From Pseudomonas sp. Q2-TVG4-2 (GTDB taxonomy: Bacteria > Pseudomonadota > Gammaproteobacteria > Pseudomonadales > Pseudomonadaceae), in the NCBI RefSeq assembly GCF_013620795.1, contig NZ_LGLW01000001.1, forward strand, positions 620,001-684,000: 64,000 nt of DNA, in the 5' to 3' direction. The position numbers and the translations under genes were made by a program. The notes beneath the pieces are model-generated. The model ran no database searches. It saw only the letters and a program-made list of their open reading frames with translations, and was not told the origin of the DNA. Below are positions 1-9,430 of this stretch, in pieces (position 1 is the stretch's first letter; each line of letters opens with the position of its first letter).

Positions 1-50
1 CTGATACAGACAATTGCATGCATTTGATCCCGACGAGGATGATCACCGCC

Positions 51-872
51 ATGAGTACGACTGCAGTAGAACCATACAAATCCGGTGTCTTCGACCTGAC
101 TCATAAGCTGACCGTGGAGAAGCATGGGCATACGGCGCTTATCACCATCAATCATCCGCCAGCCAATACCTGGGATCGCGAGTCATTGATCGGTCTCAAG
201 CAGGTCGTCGAACACCTGAACCATGACGACGAGGTCTATGCACTGGTCGTCAGCGGTCAGGGTGAAAAATTCTTCAGCGCCGGCGCCGACCTCAAGCTCT
301 TCGCCGACGGTGACCGCACCCGTGCACGGGAGATGGCAAAGCGCTTCGGTGAGGCCTTCGAAGCCCTGAGCGAGTTCCGTGGCGTATCGATCGCGGCCAT
401 CAATGGCTTCGCGCTAGGTGGGGGGCTTGAATGCGCGCTGGCCTGCGATATCCGAATTGCCGAACAGCAGGCCCAGCTTGGCCTACCGGAAGCGTCGGTC
501 GGCCTGTTGCCATGCGCCGGAGGCACACAGGCGTTGGCCTGGCTGGTCGGAGAAGGCTGGGCCAAGCGGATGATTCTCTGCGGTGAGCGCGTGACAGCCG
601 ACACAGCGTTGCGTATCGGCCTGGTAGAACAAGTGGTCGAGTCAGGTGAAGCCCGGGGCCATGCGCTGTTATTGGCGTCTCGGGTCGCGCGCCAGAGCCC
701 TGTTGCCGTACGTACGATCAAGCCGCTCATCGACTCGATGCGTAACCGCGGCCCGATTAGCCTGGCCGCCGCCGAGCGCGAAGCCTTCGTCGACCTGTTC
801 GAAGCCGAGGACACCTTGGAGGGTGTCAACGCATTTCTGGAAAAACGCGAGCCGCGCTGGAGAAACCGCTGA
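51..872 (+). CDS. Enoyl-CoA hydratase/isomerase family protein
   Basis: This is a 273-residue crotonase-fold protein, likely hydrating 2-enoyl-CoA esters in fatty-acid or related acyl-CoA breakdown in the cytoplasm. The oxyanion-hole segment SAGAD is at about 76-80 and the GGG loop at 123-125. Glutamates sit at both catalytic positions of the family, E127 in GGGLE and E147 in LPEAS, so an active hydratase is expected. ATG codons also occur at 18 and 39. The one at 51 is preferred because a GAGG lies 12 bases before it and it opens a typical family N-terminus. It stands alone; the next gene faces it on the other strand. The acyl substrate cannot be told from sequence. Confidence 0.85.
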   Translation: MSTTAVEPYKSGVFDLTHKLTVEKHGHTALITINHPPANTWDRESLIGLKQVVEHLNHDDEVYALVVSGQGEKFFSAGADLKLFADGDRTRAREMAKRFGEAFEALSEFRGVSIAAINGFALGGGLECALACDIRIAEQQAQLGLPEASVGLLPCAGGTQALAWLVGEGWAKRMILCGERVTADTALRIGLVEQVVESGEARGHALLLASRVARQSPVAVRTIKPLIDSMRNRGPISLAAAEREAFVDLFEAEDTLEGVNAFLEKREPRWRNR

Positions 873-995
873 TCTCGGTTGCTCAACAGCGGACGCTCTG
901 ATTGTCCAGACGCGCCAGCTTTGACAGACCTGGACGCCGTCACGTCAGCATGCCGTGCCTGAACAGGCTGACGTAATTACTGCCGTAATAGCCTT

Positions 996-1442
996 TCAGC
1001 GATGGTGATGCCGACCGCCGAAATCACGGCGTTCATGCATCCGGTAATCACGCCCGTCGCGAACCATTGGCGGGCGGCCAAAGCTTTTCGGGTGATCGCG
1101 ATGCCAGCGATGCGGGTGGTCGGCCCTCGACTTGCGCCCACGGTCCCAACGCTGCAGCTGGCCAATTTCACCACGGCGTTCATGGTTCCAGCGCTGCCGA
1201 TCTGACCCACGGTGCCGATCGTAATATTGCGGTGGAAGTTGCCCCTGATAGCGCGGCGGCAGATTCTGCGGATACTGCCGGTGCTGCGGGTAAGGACTGC
1301 GCGGGTCGTACTGGTACGAGCGGCTGTCGACGCGATAGCTGCCGCCATCCGGCTGGTAGAACCACACACCGCCGCGCGAGTCAGCGCATGCCTGGGTCCC
1401 GAACCCCAGACCTAGCAACAGGATCACTATTCGAATCTTCAT
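996..1442 (-). CDS. Small secreted Arg/His-rich protein of unknown function
   Basis: This 148-residue protein starts with a clear signal peptide (hydrophobic residues 4-14, probable cleavage near ACADS at 18-22) and is therefore exported. The mature part is very low in hydrophobic residues. It has a Tyr/Pro/Gln-rich first half with repeated PPRYQGQ-like stretches and a strongly basic second half rich in Arg, His and Asp, ending in a GGRHHHR tail. The composition resembles RcnB-type and other small periplasmic basic proteins, and the histidines could bind metal, but no domain is recognised. It is divergent from the rnf operon, about 225 bases away. Confidence 0.6.
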   Translation of the reverse strand: MKIRIVILLLGLGFGTQACADSRGGVWFYQPDGGSYRVDSRSYQYDPRSPYPQHRQYPQNLPPRYQGQLPPQYYDRHRGSDRQRWNHERRGEIGQLQRWDRGRKSRADHPHRWHRDHPKSFGRPPMVRDGRDYRMHERRDFGGRHHHR

Positions 1443-1602
1443 TGGATACCTCCAGCAGCCGCTCTGCCTGAAAGCTGCGGCCTCATCCCATCAGACCACA
1501 GCAAATGGCCGACCAGCACCTGATCGGACGTCCGGTGCATTTCCATATATGTCACCATCCCCCGCATAAGCCGCCCCGGACCTTCGCGGCCTTGTATGGC
1601 CG

Positions 1603-1633
1603 CCGCCGCTTCCCGATAATAGCGGCCTTTTAG
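1603..1633 (+). promoter_or_regulatory. GC-rich hairpin with short T-run in the rnf leader
   Basis: A GCCGCT / AGCGGC inverted repeat with a loop of about ten bases is followed by CTTTTAG. It ends about 35 bases before rnfA and has the shape of a weak intrinsic terminator. The upstream gene reads the other way, so it cannot be the end of that gene. It is either in the 5' untranslated region of rnfA, where it could attenuate, or chance structure. Confidence 0.25.
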
Positions 1634-1668
1634 CCTCGGCTCATGCAGAGCGCCACAGGAACCCCGCG

Positions 1669-2253
1669 ATGACCGAACTCGCCCTGATCATGGTTAGCGC
1701 CATCCTGGTCAACAATTTCGTGCTGGTGCAGTTTCTCGGTCTGTGTCCGTTCATGGGCGTTTCGAAGAAAATCGAAACCGCCATCGGCCTGTCCTTGGCC
1801 ACGACTTTCGTTCTGACCTTGGCGGCAATGTGCAGCTATATTGTTCAGCAGTACGTATTGCAACCGTTGGATCTCGAGTTTCTTCGCACCATCAGCTTCA
1901 TTCTGGTAATCGCCGTAGTGGTGCAGTTCACGGAGATGGTGGTGAACAAGACCAGCCCCCTGCTCTACCGCGTGCTAGGGATCTTCCTGCCGCTGATCAC
2001 CACCAATTGCATTGTGCTCGGCGTCGCGCTGCTGAATGCCAACAAATCCGAGTTCACTTTCATCACCGCCACGGCGAACGGCTTCGCGGCGGGCTTGGGC
2101 TTTTCGCTGGTACTGGTGCTGTTCGCCGCCATGCGTGAACGCATAGCTATCGCCGACGTCCCCAGGTCCTTCCAAGGCGCCGCCATTGGCATGGTCACGG
2201 CCGGGTTGATGTCGCTGGCATTCATGGGCTTCAGTGGATTGATCAAGCTATGA
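1669..2253 (+). CDS. rnfA: Electron transport complex subunit RnfA
   Basis: RnfA is a 194-residue inner-membrane subunit of the Rnf complex, which couples electron flow between NADH and ferredoxin to ion movement. The sequence is almost wholly hydrophobic with six predicted membrane segments and the conserved motifs [14 protein letters not shown] near the start and [11 protein letters not shown] near 105. Cysteines in these two motifs are known in the family to hold a membrane-embedded Fe-S centre. The length matches the family. Its stop overlaps the rnfB start (ATGA), which shows translational coupling in the rnfABCDGE operon. RnfE is its paralogue and repeats both motifs. Confidence 0.97.
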   Translation: MTELALIMVSAILVNNFVLVQFLGLCPFMGVSKKIETAIGLSLATTFVLTLAAMCSYIVQQYVLQPLDLEFLRTISFILVIAVVVQFTEMVVNKTSPLLYRVLGIFLPLITTNCIVLGVALLNANKSEFTFITATANGFAAGLGFSLVLVLFAAMRERIAIADVPRSFQGAAIGMVTAGLMSLAFMGFSGLIKL

Positions 2254-2825
2254 GTCTGGTCGTGATTGCCGTGCTCGCGCTCTTGGCGCTATGCCTGGTA
2301 TGCGGGGCGATCCTCGGCTTTGCCGCGGTGCGCTTTCGCGTCGAGGGCGATCCGATCGCCGAGCAGATCAACGCGCTGCTGCCACAGACTCAATGCGGCC
2401 AGTGCGGCTATCCAGGCTGCAAGCCCTACGCAGAAGCGATCGCCGGCGGCGACAAGATTAATAAATGCCCACCGGGCGGTGAGTCGACAATCCAGGCCCT
2501 TGCCGATCTGCTCGATGTCGAGCCCGAACCGCTGGACGCCGTCGAAGGTGAAGTGCCACCCCGCGTCGCCTACATCCGCGAAGCCGAGTGCATCGGCTGC
2601 ACCAAGTGCATCCAGGCCTGCCCGGTGGACGCCATCGTCGGCGCCGCCAAGCAAATGCATACGGTCATTGTCTCCGAGTGCACGGGCTGTGATCTCTGCG
2701 TGGAGCCATGCCCGGTGGATTGCATCGACATGATCGAAGTCGGCGGCAACCTGCAGAGCTGGAAGTGGGACCAGCCCTTGATGCCAGGCCAACTGATCGC
2801 CAGTGACCGGGGGCAGGCCGCATGA
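2250..2825 (+). CDS. rnfB: Electron transport complex subunit RnfB (ferredoxin-like)
   Basis: RnfB is a 191-residue iron-sulfur subunit anchored to the inner membrane by one N-terminal helix (about residues 2-25). After it comes a Fe-S module with CGQCGYPGC and a further cysteine in KCPPGG, then two ferredoxin motifs, [12 protein letters not shown] and [12 protein letters not shown], each binding a [4Fe-4S] cluster. It passes electrons between the soluble ferredoxin and the membrane core. Start and stop overlap rnfA and rnfC by four bases each. This is the short, standard gammaproteobacterial RnfB form. Confidence 0.97.
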   Translation: MSLVVIAVLALLALCLVCGAILGFAAVRFRVEGDPIAEQINALLPQTQCGQCGYPGCKPYAEAIAGGDKINKCPPGGESTIQALADLLDVEPEPLDAVEGEVPPRVAYIREAECIGCTKCIQACPVDAIVGAAKQMHTVIVSECTGCDLCVEPCPVDCIDMIEVGGNLQSWKWDQPLMPGQLIASDRGQAA

Positions 2826-5341
2826 GCTCATTGAATGTATGGGATATCCACGGCGGCATTCACCCGCCGGAGCGCAAGGATCTATCCAACCGCACACCGA
2901 CCCAGCAGCCGCCGCTGCCCGCTCGCCTGGTGGTACCTCTCGCCCAGCATCTCGGCGCACCTGCCGAACCCTGCGTCACCCTCGGCGAGCGCGTGCTCAA
3001 GGGGCAAAAGATCGCAAAGGCCACTGGCTTCGTCAGCGCACCGGTACACGCGCCCACCTCGGGAACCGTCAGCTTCATCGGGCCCCAGCCCTACCCTCAC
3101 GTTTCGGGCATGCTCAGCGCGGCGATCATCATCGACAGCGATGGGCAAGACGAATGGATCGAGTTGCAGCCACAAACGAATTACCGGGCCAAGCAGCCAG
3201 CCGAGCTGCTTGAGCTGATCCGTCAGGCCGGGATCAGTGGCCTCGGCGGTGCCGGTTTCCCTGCTGCCGTCAAGTTGACAGCCCCGCCCACTCGGAAGAT
3301 CCGCGCCCTGATCATCAACGGCACCGAATGCGAACCCTATATCACCGCCGATGATTTGTTGATGCGCGAGAAAGCCACAGAGCTCGTCGCCGGGATCGAG
3401 ATACTGGCGCATCTGATCCAGCCGGAGCAGGTCCTGATCGGCATCGAAGACAACAAGCCCGAGGCCATCGAAGCCGTGCGCACGGCGATCGGCGATCGCG
3501 ATTTTTTGCTCAAGGTGTTCCCGACCAAATATCCATCGGGTGGCGAAAAACAGCTGATTCAGATCCTGACCGGCGAAGAAGTCCCCAGTGGGGGCCTGCC
3601 TGCCGACATCGGCATGCTCTGCCAGAACGTCGGCACTTGCGTGGCCATTCATGACGCGGTGCTGCTCGGCAAACCCCTTATTTCACGCATCACCACCCTT
3701 ACCGGCGAAGCCCTGGCTCGCCCGATGAACGTCGAAGCGCTGATCGGAACACCAGTGACCGAATTGCTCGCCTTTGCGGGGCTCGACAGCAGCAAACTCA
3801 ATCGGCTAATCATGGGCGGGCCGATGATGGGCTTCACGCTGCCGTCGATGGATGTGCCGCTGGTGAAGACCACCAACTGCCTGCTCGCGAGCACCTTGTC
3901 GGAGCTACCGCCGCCTCCACCGGCCCTGCCGTGTATTCGCTGCGGCGAGTGCGCTGAGGCCTGTCCGGCCAGCCTGTTACCGCAACAGCTGCACTTCTTC
4001 GCGTTGGGCCAGGAGCATGAACAGCTCAAGGCCTACAACCTGTTCGATTGCATTGAATGCGGCGCCTGCGCCTATGTCTGCCCATCGAGCATTCCGCTGG
4101 TGCAGTACTACCGCGCCGCCAAGGGCGAAATCCGCTCGCTGGAGCAGAAACAGCAGAAGGCCGAACATTCCAAGCAACGATTCGAGCTGCGCCAGGAGCG
4201 CCTGCGGCGCGCCGAGGAGCAGAAGGAAGCCGATCGCAAGGCCCGTGCCGAACGCGCCGCCCGCGCCAAAGCGGTTCAGGCGGAAACCAGCTCCACGGCC
4301 AGTCAGGATGACCCGCTTGCTCGCGTTCAAGCCAACAAAACCGGAATGTCCGACGAGCAGAAGAAGCTCAAGATCGAAGCGAGCATGGCCCAGGTCGCAC
4401 TGAAAAAGGCCGAGAAACAGCTCGCCGCTCACGCCACACCGGAGCTCGAATCCCAGGTGACCGAACTGCGCGAGGCCGCCAGCATGGCGCAGAAAGCACT
4501 GAGTGAGGCCATTGCGGCCACGCCCCCATTGCAAGCCGCGCGCACTCCCGCGAACGACGAGGCGCTGAAGAAGGCCAAGATCGAGGCCGCCATGCTTCGC
4601 GCCCAGGTGCGCAAGCTGGAGAAACTCGAAACCCTCGACGCCGAGCAGCAGACCGAGCTAACCCGCCTTCAAGCGCAACTCGCCACAGCCGAACAGACCC
4701 TGGCAGATGCACAAACCAGCGCGCCCGCGGCCGGCCCAACCAAAACCAAGCCTGCTGACGACGAGGCGCTGAAGAAGGCAAAGATCGAAGCCGCCATGCT
4801 CCGTGCCCAAGTGCGCAAGCTGGAAAAACTCGAAAACCTCGACGCCGATCAGCAGACCGAGCTGACCCGCCTTCAAACGCAACTCGCCGTAGCCGAGCAG
4901 ACCCTGGCAGACGCACAGATCAGCGCGCCCGCGATCGCGCCACCCAGGCCCTCCGGTGACGACGCGCTGAAGAAGGCAAAGATCGAGCTGGCGATGAAGC
5001 GAGCCGAACTGAAAAAAGCTGAGAAAGCCGCGGCAGACGATGCCGAGCTGAGCAGGCTCCGCGATGGCCTGGCCAGCGCGGAACAGGCGCTGCATGACGC
5101 CGAAGCGAACTCCGGAAAGCCCGCGCCGGAATTGATTCGTAGCGAGAAACGTCCAGTGGACGAGCTGACCCGCGCGCTGAAGACCGACCTCGCCTTCGCC
5201 CGCGCCGAACTTCGCAAGCTTGAGCGCAATGAGGCCAGCGAAGCCAGCGCGCTCGAAGCCGCGCGGATCCGCCTGAGCGAAGCCGAGCGCAAGTTGCAAC
5301 AGCATACCGATGCTTTAGGAGCAGGCACTCCGCAGGCTTAA
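2822..5341 (+). CDS. rnfC: Electron transport complex subunit RnfC with long repeat-rich tail
   Basis: RnfC is the peripheral NADH-side subunit of the Rnf complex. Residues 1 to about 450 carry the conserved core: a flavin/NADH-binding domain ([20 protein letters not shown]) and two [4Fe-4S] motifs, [12 protein letters not shown] and [12 protein letters not shown]. From about 450 to 839 the chain is a highly charged, Ala/Lys/Glu/Gln-rich helical tail, probably coiled coil. It includes three near-copies of a unit of about 66-68 residues starting near 579, 647 and 713, with more diverged copies on each side. Gammaproteobacterial RnfC tails vary in length, and 839 residues is at the long side. 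It overlaps rnfB by four bases; 57 bases separate it from rnfD. Confidence 0.95.
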   Translation: MSSLNVWDIHGGIHPPERKDLSNRTPTQQPPLPARLVVPLAQHLGAPAEPCVTLGERVLKGQKIAKATGFVSAPVHAPTSGTVSFIGPQPYPHVSGMLSAAIIIDSDGQDEWIELQPQTNYRAKQPAELLELIRQAGISGLGGAGFPAAVKLTAPPTRKIRALIINGTECEPYITADDLLMREKATELVAGIEILAHLIQPEQVLIGIEDNKPEAIEAVRTAIGDRDFLLKVFPTKYPSGGEKQLIQILTGEEVPSGGLPADIGMLCQNVGTCVAIHDAVLLGKPLISRITTLTGEALARPMNVEALIGTPVTELLAFAGLDSSKLNRLIMGGPMMGFTLPSMDVPLVKTTNCLLASTLSELPPPPPALPCIRCGECAEACPASLLPQQLHFFALGQEHEQLKAYNLFDCIECGACAYVCPSSIPLVQYYRAAKGEIRSLEQKQQKAEHSKQRFELRQERLRRAEEQKEADRKARAERAARAKAVQAETSSTASQDDPLARVQANKTGMSDEQKKLKIEASMAQVALKKAEKQLAAHATPELESQVTELREAASMAQKALSEAIAATPPLQAARTPANDEALKKAKIEAAMLRAQVRKLEKLETLDAEQQTELTRLQAQLATAEQTLADAQTSAPAAGPTKTKPADDEALKKAKIEAAMLRAQVRKLEKLENLDADQQTELTRLQTQLAVAEQTLADAQISAPAIAPPRPSGDDALKKAKIELAMKRAELKKAEKAAADDAELSRLRDGLASAEQALHDAEANSGKPAPELIRSEKRPVDELTRALKTDLAFARAELRKLERNEASEASALEAARIRLSEAERKLQQHTDALGAGTPQA
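4556..5140 (+). repeat. Tandem repeats of about 200 bp inside rnfC
   Basis: Three in-frame copies start at 4556, 4760 and 4958 (periods 204 and 198 bases). Each encodes a unit beginning [10 protein letters not shown] or [10 protein letters not shown] and carrying helical Leu/Glu/Arg heptad-like sequence. Copies 1 and 2 are about 90% identical at the DNA level over roughly 165 bases by eye; copy 3 is more diverged. Separating linkers are Ala/Pro-rich ([18 protein letters not shown]). Confidence 0.85.
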
Positions 5342-5398
5342 CCATTCTGGGGCGGTGCGTCACCAACCCGCCCACATCAGCATTCGACCGGAGAGCCA

Positions 5399-6427
5399 AT
5401 GGCCCTGCCCCGCGTTACCTCACCGCATACCAAAGGCAACAACCGCACTCAGCGGGTCATGTTGCTGGTGCTGGCGGCAACACTGCCAGGCGTGATCGCT
5501 TTGACTTGGCTCTATGGTGCCGGCACGCTGATCAACCTGATCTGGGCGAGCGCCGTGGCGCTGGGTTGCGAGGCGCTGATCCTCAAACTCCGGCAACGTC
5601 CGGTGCAATTCTTCTTGCGCGACGGCAGCGCACTGGTCACCGCCGCGCTCCTGGCCTTGGCGCTTCCGCCCTACTCACCCTGGTGGCTGACGCTGATCGC
5701 CACCGGCAGCGCGATTATTTTTGGCAAGCAGCTCTATGGCGGCCTCGGGCAGAACCCCTTCAACCCAGCGATGATCGGCTACGTGGTGGTGTTGGTTTCC
5801 TTCCCCGTGGAAATGACAACCTGGCCTGTGCCGCACAGCGTTGGCCTTAGCGCCGGATTGCAACACATCCTCGGTATCGCCTCGCTGCCCGACGGCTGGA
5901 CGCAGGCTACGGCACTCGACGTCCTCAAGGTCAACAAGAGCCTGACCATTGACGAACTCTGGGCCAACCCAGCCTTTGGGCACTTCGGTGGCATCGGTTC
6001 GGAAGTAGTCAATCTCGCATTCCTCGCTGGCGGCCTGTTTCTCCTGCACAAACGCCTGTTCAGCTGGCATGCGCCTGTCGGCATGCTCGCCACGCTCACG
6101 CTGATGAGCCTGCTCTTCTGGAACGGCTCAGGATCGGATAGCCACGGTTCGCCGCTGTTCCACCTGCTCAGCGGCGCGACGATGCTTGGCGCCTTCTTCA
6201 TCGTCACGGACCCGGTGAGCAGTGCCACCAGCAACCAAGGTCGACTGATCTTCGGTGCCGGCGTCGGCATCTTGGTTTATGTCATTCGCGCTTGGGGCGG
6301 TTATCCGGACGCCGTGGCGTTCGCCGTGTTGCTGATGAACCTGTCGGCTCCCACGATCGATTACTACACCCGTCCGCGCACCTATGGCCACCGCAAGGCC
6401 GAGCGCGGCTTCAAGCTGGGCGAATGA
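5399..6427 (+). CDS. rnfD: Electron transport complex subunit RnfD
   Basis: RnfD is a 342-residue integral membrane subunit of the Rnf complex, belonging to the NqrB/RnfD family. It has about eight to ten hydrophobic segments, the conserved [12 protein letters not shown] motif near 117-128, and a TQATAL motif near 168-173. The threonine in TQATAL (T171) matches the family position that carries covalent FMN; this is read by motif comparison, not proven. The start at 5399 is supported by a GGAGAG ribosome-binding site. The stop at 6427 lies one base before the rnfG start. Confidence 0.95.
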   Translation: MALPRVTSPHTKGNNRTQRVMLLVLAATLPGVIALTWLYGAGTLINLIWASAVALGCEALILKLRQRPVQFFLRDGSALVTAALLALALPPYSPWWLTLIATGSAIIFGKQLYGGLGQNPFNPAMIGYVVVLVSFPVEMTTWPVPHSVGLSAGLQHILGIASLPDGWTQATALDVLKVNKSLTIDELWANPAFGHFGGIGSEVVNLAFLAGGLFLLHKRLFSWHAPVGMLATLTLMSLLFWNGSGSDSHGSPLFHLLSGATMLGAFFIVTDPVSSATSNQGRLIFGAGVGILVYVIRAWGGYPDAVAFAVLLMNLSAPTIDYYTRPRTYGHRKAERGFKLGE

Positions 6428-6428
6428 C

Positions 6429-7199
6429 ATGATCCTTCCTGAACTCAGCCGTTCGATGTTCAAGAACAGCCTGGTGCTAGGCCTGTTTGCTGTGGTGACT
6501 GTCGGCGCTGTGACCGTGCTGCAGCAATTCACCGCCGAACGCATCCAAGCATCCGAGCGCGCCGCGCAACTACGCGCACTGAACGAAATCCTGCCCCGTG
6601 ACAGCTACGACAACCAGTTGCTCGATAACAGCATCGAGGTACACGACCCGCTGCTCGGAACCCGCCAGCCACTCGCGGCGTATATCGCCAAGAAGGACGG
6701 TCAGCCCAGCGCAGTCATCCTCCAGGCCATCGCGCCAGACGGGTACAGTGGAGCGATACAGCTGCTCGTCGGCGTGCGGGCGGATGGGCGAGTCGCCGGC
6801 GTCCGGGTGGTCAGTCATCGAGAGACGCCTGGCCTAGGCGACAAAATCGAACTGGCTAAGAGCCAGTGGATACGAAGCTTCGAGAACCGCTCGCTGACCG
6901 ACCCCGAAGAATCCGGCTGGGCCGTGAAGAAGGATCGCGGTGAGTTCGACCAGTTTGCCGGCGCGACCATTACGCCACGCGCCGTGGTCGGCGCGGTGCA
7001 TCGGGCGCTGCAGTATTTCGATGCGCACAAGGCCGAACTGCTCAATGCCAGCGGCAGCCCGATAGCACCGGAGCAAGCTCTGGAGAGCATGACAGAACCC
7101 GCCGAAGTGACCACCCATTCACGGGCCGGCGCTGCCGCCACCCGTGACGAGTTGCAGGTCGACGAACCGCAGCCCGAGCAGAAAGGCCAGACACCATGA
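6429..7199 (+). CDS. rnfG: Electron transport complex subunit RnfG (flavoprotein)
   Basis: RnfG is a 256-residue membrane-anchored periplasmic flavoprotein of the Rnf complex. One N-terminal membrane segment (about 12-31) precedes an FMN-binding domain. The motif AGATIT at 177-182 places T180 at the position where the family attaches FMN by a phosphoester bond; the more usual first residue is Ser, here Ala. The start at 6429 gives the family N-terminus; an in-frame ATG at 6384 would run far into rnfD. The C-terminal 40 residues are charged and extend past the conserved domain. The stop overlaps the start of rnfE. Confidence 0.95.
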   Translation: MILPELSRSMFKNSLVLGLFAVVTVGAVTVLQQFTAERIQASERAAQLRALNEILPRDSYDNQLLDNSIEVHDPLLGTRQPLAAYIAKKDGQPSAVILQAIAPDGYSGAIQLLVGVRADGRVAGVRVVSHRETPGLGDKIELAKSQWIRSFENRSLTDPEESGWAVKKDRGEFDQFAGATITPRAVVGAVHRALQYFDAHKAELLNASGSPIAPEQALESMTEPAEVTTHSRAGAAATRDELQVDEPQPEQKGQTP

Positions 7200-7909
7200 G
7201 CAACCCCAGCTACCGAGAACTGAGCGTCAACGGCTTTTGGAAGAATAATCCGGCACTGGTCCAGCTGCTAGGGCTCTGCCCGCTACTCGGGGTGAGCAAC
7301 TCGACTGTCAACGCTCTGGGGCTGGCGCTTGCCACCGCACTCGTGTTGATCTGTTCGAACATTGGCGTGTCACTGGTGCGCGGCGTGGTCAATACGGCCG
7401 TGCGCCTACCGGCTTTCGTAATGATTATCGCCGCCCTGACCACCTGCATCGAACTGCTGATGCAGGCCTACACCTATGAGCTGTATCAGATTCTCGGCAT
7501 CTTTATCCCGCTGATCACCACCAATTGCGTGATCCTCGGCCGCGCCGATGGTTTTGCGGCCAAACACAACCCGTTGATCGCCGCCTTCGATGGCCTAGTC
7601 ATGGGCTTGGGTTTCGCACTGGTGCTGGTGATATTGGGCGGGTTGCGCGAACTGTTCGGGACGGGTGCGCTGTTCGCCAACATGCACCTGCTGTTCGGCC
7701 CGGTCGCTGCCGATTGGCAGATCACCTTATTCAGCGATTACAAAGGGTTCCTGCTGGCGATCCTGCCGCCCGGCGCGTTCATCGTGCTCGGTCTGTTGAT
7801 CGCGCTGAAGAACCGCATCGACCAGCAACTGGCCGAACGTGCCAAGACCAGGCAGCCCATCGAGCCGGTGCAGAGCCGTCGCGTCCGCGTCACCGGGGTC
7901 ATCGAGTGA
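7196..7909 (+). CDS. rnfE: Electron transport complex subunit RnfE
   Basis: RnfE is a 237-residue inner-membrane subunit, paralogous to RnfA. It shares the N-terminal [16 protein letters not shown] and the mid-protein [13 protein letters not shown] motifs, whose cysteines are thought to ligate the membrane Fe-S centre between the two subunits. Six hydrophobic segments are visible, followed by a basic cytoplasmic tail. It overlaps rnfG by four bases and closes the Rnf operon. The endonuclease III gene follows after 67 bases, the same order as in other gammaproteobacteria. Confidence 0.95.
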   Translation: MSNPSYRELSVNGFWKNNPALVQLLGLCPLLGVSNSTVNALGLALATALVLICSNIGVSLVRGVVNTAVRLPAFVMIIAALTTCIELLMQAYTYELYQILGIFIPLITTNCVILGRADGFAAKHNPLIAAFDGLVMGLGFALVLVILGGLRELFGTGALFANMHLLFGPVAADWQITLFSDYKGFLLAILPPGAFIVLGLLIALKNRIDQQLAERAKTRQPIEPVQSRRVRVTGVIE

Positions 7910-7976
7910 AGTTGCGATCGTTATTCCTCAGTTCGACAAGCTCGACGCTCGAAACTCGAAGTTCGGGACTGCTCAT

Positions 7977-8615
7977 ATGAACGCGGAGAAACGCCGGGAG
8001 ATCTTTCGCCGCTTTCACGAAGACAACCCCGAACCGAAAACCGAGCTGGCCTACAGCACACCTTTCGAACTGCTGATTGCGGTGATTCTGTCGGCACAGG
8101 CCACGGACGTCGGTGTCAACAAGGCCACGGCGAAGCTCTACCCCGTCGCCAACACGCCTGAAGCCATCTACGCCCTCGGTTACGACGGGCTGTGCAGCTA
8201 CATCAAGACCATAGGCCTTTATCCGAGCAAGGCTAAGAATGTGCTCGAGACGTGCCGTATGCTTATCGAGAAACACGGCAGTCAGGTGCCGGATAACCGT
8301 GAAAACCTCGAAGCCCTGCCTGGGGTCGGCCGCAAGACCGCCAACGTGGTGCTCAACACGGCCTTTCGTCAGTTCACCATGGCGGTTGACACTCATATCT
8401 TTCGCGTCGCCAACCGCACCAATATCGCGCCCGGCAAGAACGTCCTGGAGGTCGAGCGACGGCTGATCAAGTTTGTCCCGAAGGATTATCTGCTGGACGC
8501 CCATCACTGGCTGATCCTGCATGGACGTTACGTCTGCAAGGCGCGCAAGCCGCAATGTGGCAGCTGCCGGATCGAAGATCTCTGCGAATACAAGCACAAG
8601 ACCTCGGACGATTGA
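7977..8615 (+). CDS. nth: Endonuclease III
   Basis: This 212-residue DNA glycosylase/AP lyase removes oxidised pyrimidines in base excision repair. The helix-hairpin-helix LPGVGRKTANVV holds the catalytic lysine, and AVDTHIFRVANR holds the catalytic aspartate. The C-terminal cysteines are spaced C-X6-C-X2-C-X5-C, the [4Fe-4S] site of the family. The start at 7977 gives the standard MNAEKRREIF N-terminus; longer in-frame starts enter rnfE. It is probably transcribed with rnf. Confidence 0.97.
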   Translation: MNAEKRREIFRRFHEDNPEPKTELAYSTPFELLIAVILSAQATDVGVNKATAKLYPVANTPEAIYALGYDGLCSYIKTIGLYPSKAKNVLETCRMLIEKHGSQVPDNRENLEALPGVGRKTANVVLNTAFRQFTMAVDTHIFRVANRTNIAPGKNVLEVERRLIKFVPKDYLLDAHHWLILHGRYVCKARKPQCGSCRIEDLCEYKHKTSDD

Positions 8616-8657
8616 TCGCTCTCGGGCAAAACCTATCGCCTGATTGAAAAAATCTTT

Positions 8658-8686
8658 TTTACGACCTCCTCTTTTGTCGCTATAAG
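8658..8686 (+). promoter_or_regulatory. Sigma-70-like promoter
   Basis: TTTACG at 8658-8663 and TATAAG at 8681-8686 are separated by 17 bases and lie about 40 bases before the 59-codon gene. The -10 box matches the consensus at five of six positions. An A-tract/T-tract palindrome (8646-8660) lies just upstream and may bend the DNA. Confidence 0.5.
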
Positions 8687-8724
8687 GTGCGCCAACAGCG
8701 CGCCTTAGCCGTGGAGAAAAGACA

Positions 8725-8904
8725 GTGTCCGAGAAAGAAGAGATCCAGATTGAAGATGACTTCGTCGCAGACGACGAAGACGATACTGCAGAGGCTCCGG
8801 TCGAAGTGGCCAAGACCAACCTAACCAAGCGCCGAATTATCGACAACCTGCTCGAAGAACGCAGGCTGCAGAAACAGCTCAACGAGTTCGATTTCGATCT
8901 CTGA
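8725..8904 (+). CDS. PA3496-family small acidic protein
   Basis: The gene encodes 59 residues from a GTG start. The first half is very acidic (DDFVADDEDD) and the second half is a basic helix (TKRRIIDNLLEERRLQKQL) ending in FDFDL. This matches the PA3496-like family of small pseudomonad proteins, annotated as putative envelope-integrity proteins; the function is not established. GGAGAAAAGACA precedes the GTG. A promoter is visible upstream and a strong terminator directly follows, so it is a single-gene unit between nth and gloA. Confidence 0.8.
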   Translation: MSEKEEIQIEDDFVADDEDDTAEAPVEVAKTNLTKRRIIDNLLEERRLQKQLNEFDFDL

Positions 8905-8907
8905 ATG

Positions 8908-8936
8908 AAAAGCCCCGGATATCGGGGCTTTTTTGT
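8908..8936 (+). terminator. Rho-independent terminator
   Basis: An AAAAGCCCCG stem, a short GATAT loop and CGGGGCTTTTTT form a strong hairpin with a T-run four bases after the 59-codon gene. The A-run on the left arm lets it also end transcription of gloA arriving from the other strand. Confidence 0.9.
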
Positions 8937-8950
8937 ATGTGCTCGGACTT

Positions 8951-9343
8951 TTAGTCCCGGCGTGAAGGCGACAGCAGTTCCACTTTGTAACCGTCCGGAT
9001 CCTCGATGAACGCGAGGATGCTGGTGCCATGCTTCATCGGCCCCGGCTCGCGAGTGATCTTGCCTCCGCGGCTACGGATGTCCTCGCAGGCTTTATAGAC
9101 GTCCTCCACCTCCAGCGCGATATGGCCGTAGCCGTCGCCCAGATCGTACGTATCGACGCCCCAGTTGTGAGTCAGCTCAAGCACGCTGTTGTGCGCCTCG
9201 TCGCCGTAGCCGACGAACGCCAGAGTGAACTTGCCTTCCGGGTAGTCTTTGCGGCGCAGCAGGGTCATGCCCAGCACTTCGGTGTAGAAGGCGATGGACC
9301 GATCCATATCGCCCACTCGCAGCATGGTATGCAGCAGTCTCAT
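8951..9343 (-). CDS. gloA: Lactoylglutathione lyase (glyoxalase I)
   Basis: Glyoxalase I turns the methylglyoxal-glutathione hemithioacetal into S-lactoylglutathione. The 130-residue length and short form match the nickel-dependent bacterial class. Family hallmarks are visible: the RLLHTMLRV start with metal-ligand H5, [26 protein letters not shown] and the C-terminal [14 protein letters not shown]. The start at 9343 was chosen because the family begins with MRLLHTM; a longer frame to 9382 adds 13 residues overlapping the terminator-like repeat. It lies downstream of argG on the same strand. Confidence 0.95.
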   Translation of the reverse strand: MRLLHTMLRVGDMDRSIAFYTEVLGMTLLRRKDYPEGKFTLAFVGYGDEAHNSVLELTHNWGVDTYDLGDGYGHIALEVEDVYKACEDIRSRGGKITREPGPMKHGTSILAFIEDPDGYKVELLSPSRRD

Positions 9344-9380
9344 GGTGTGGTTCTCCTCATTTTTCGGCAAGGCAGAAAGC

Positions 9381-9408
9381 ATAACCCCGGCTCGTGGCCG
9401 GGGTTATA
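9381..9408 (-). terminator. Terminator after argG
   Basis: ATAACCCCGG and CCGGGGTTAT form a perfect ten-base stem with an eight-base loop just after the argG stop. The T-run on the minus strand is broken (GCTTTCTG), so the strength is uncertain. Confidence 0.65.
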
Positions 9409-9430
9409 TCAGAGACGACGCCCCGGTCCG

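Noticed and set aside
4556-5140. Repeats in rnfC considered as a CRISPR-like array
   Set aside because: Units are about 200 bases, in frame, and encode a continuous helical tail; there are no short repeats with unique spacers.
1669-7909. Rnf genes as a nitrogen-fixation-specific set
   Set aside because: The neighbour is nth and no nif genes are in the window, so the general gammaproteobacterial rnf/rsx operon is the simpler reading.
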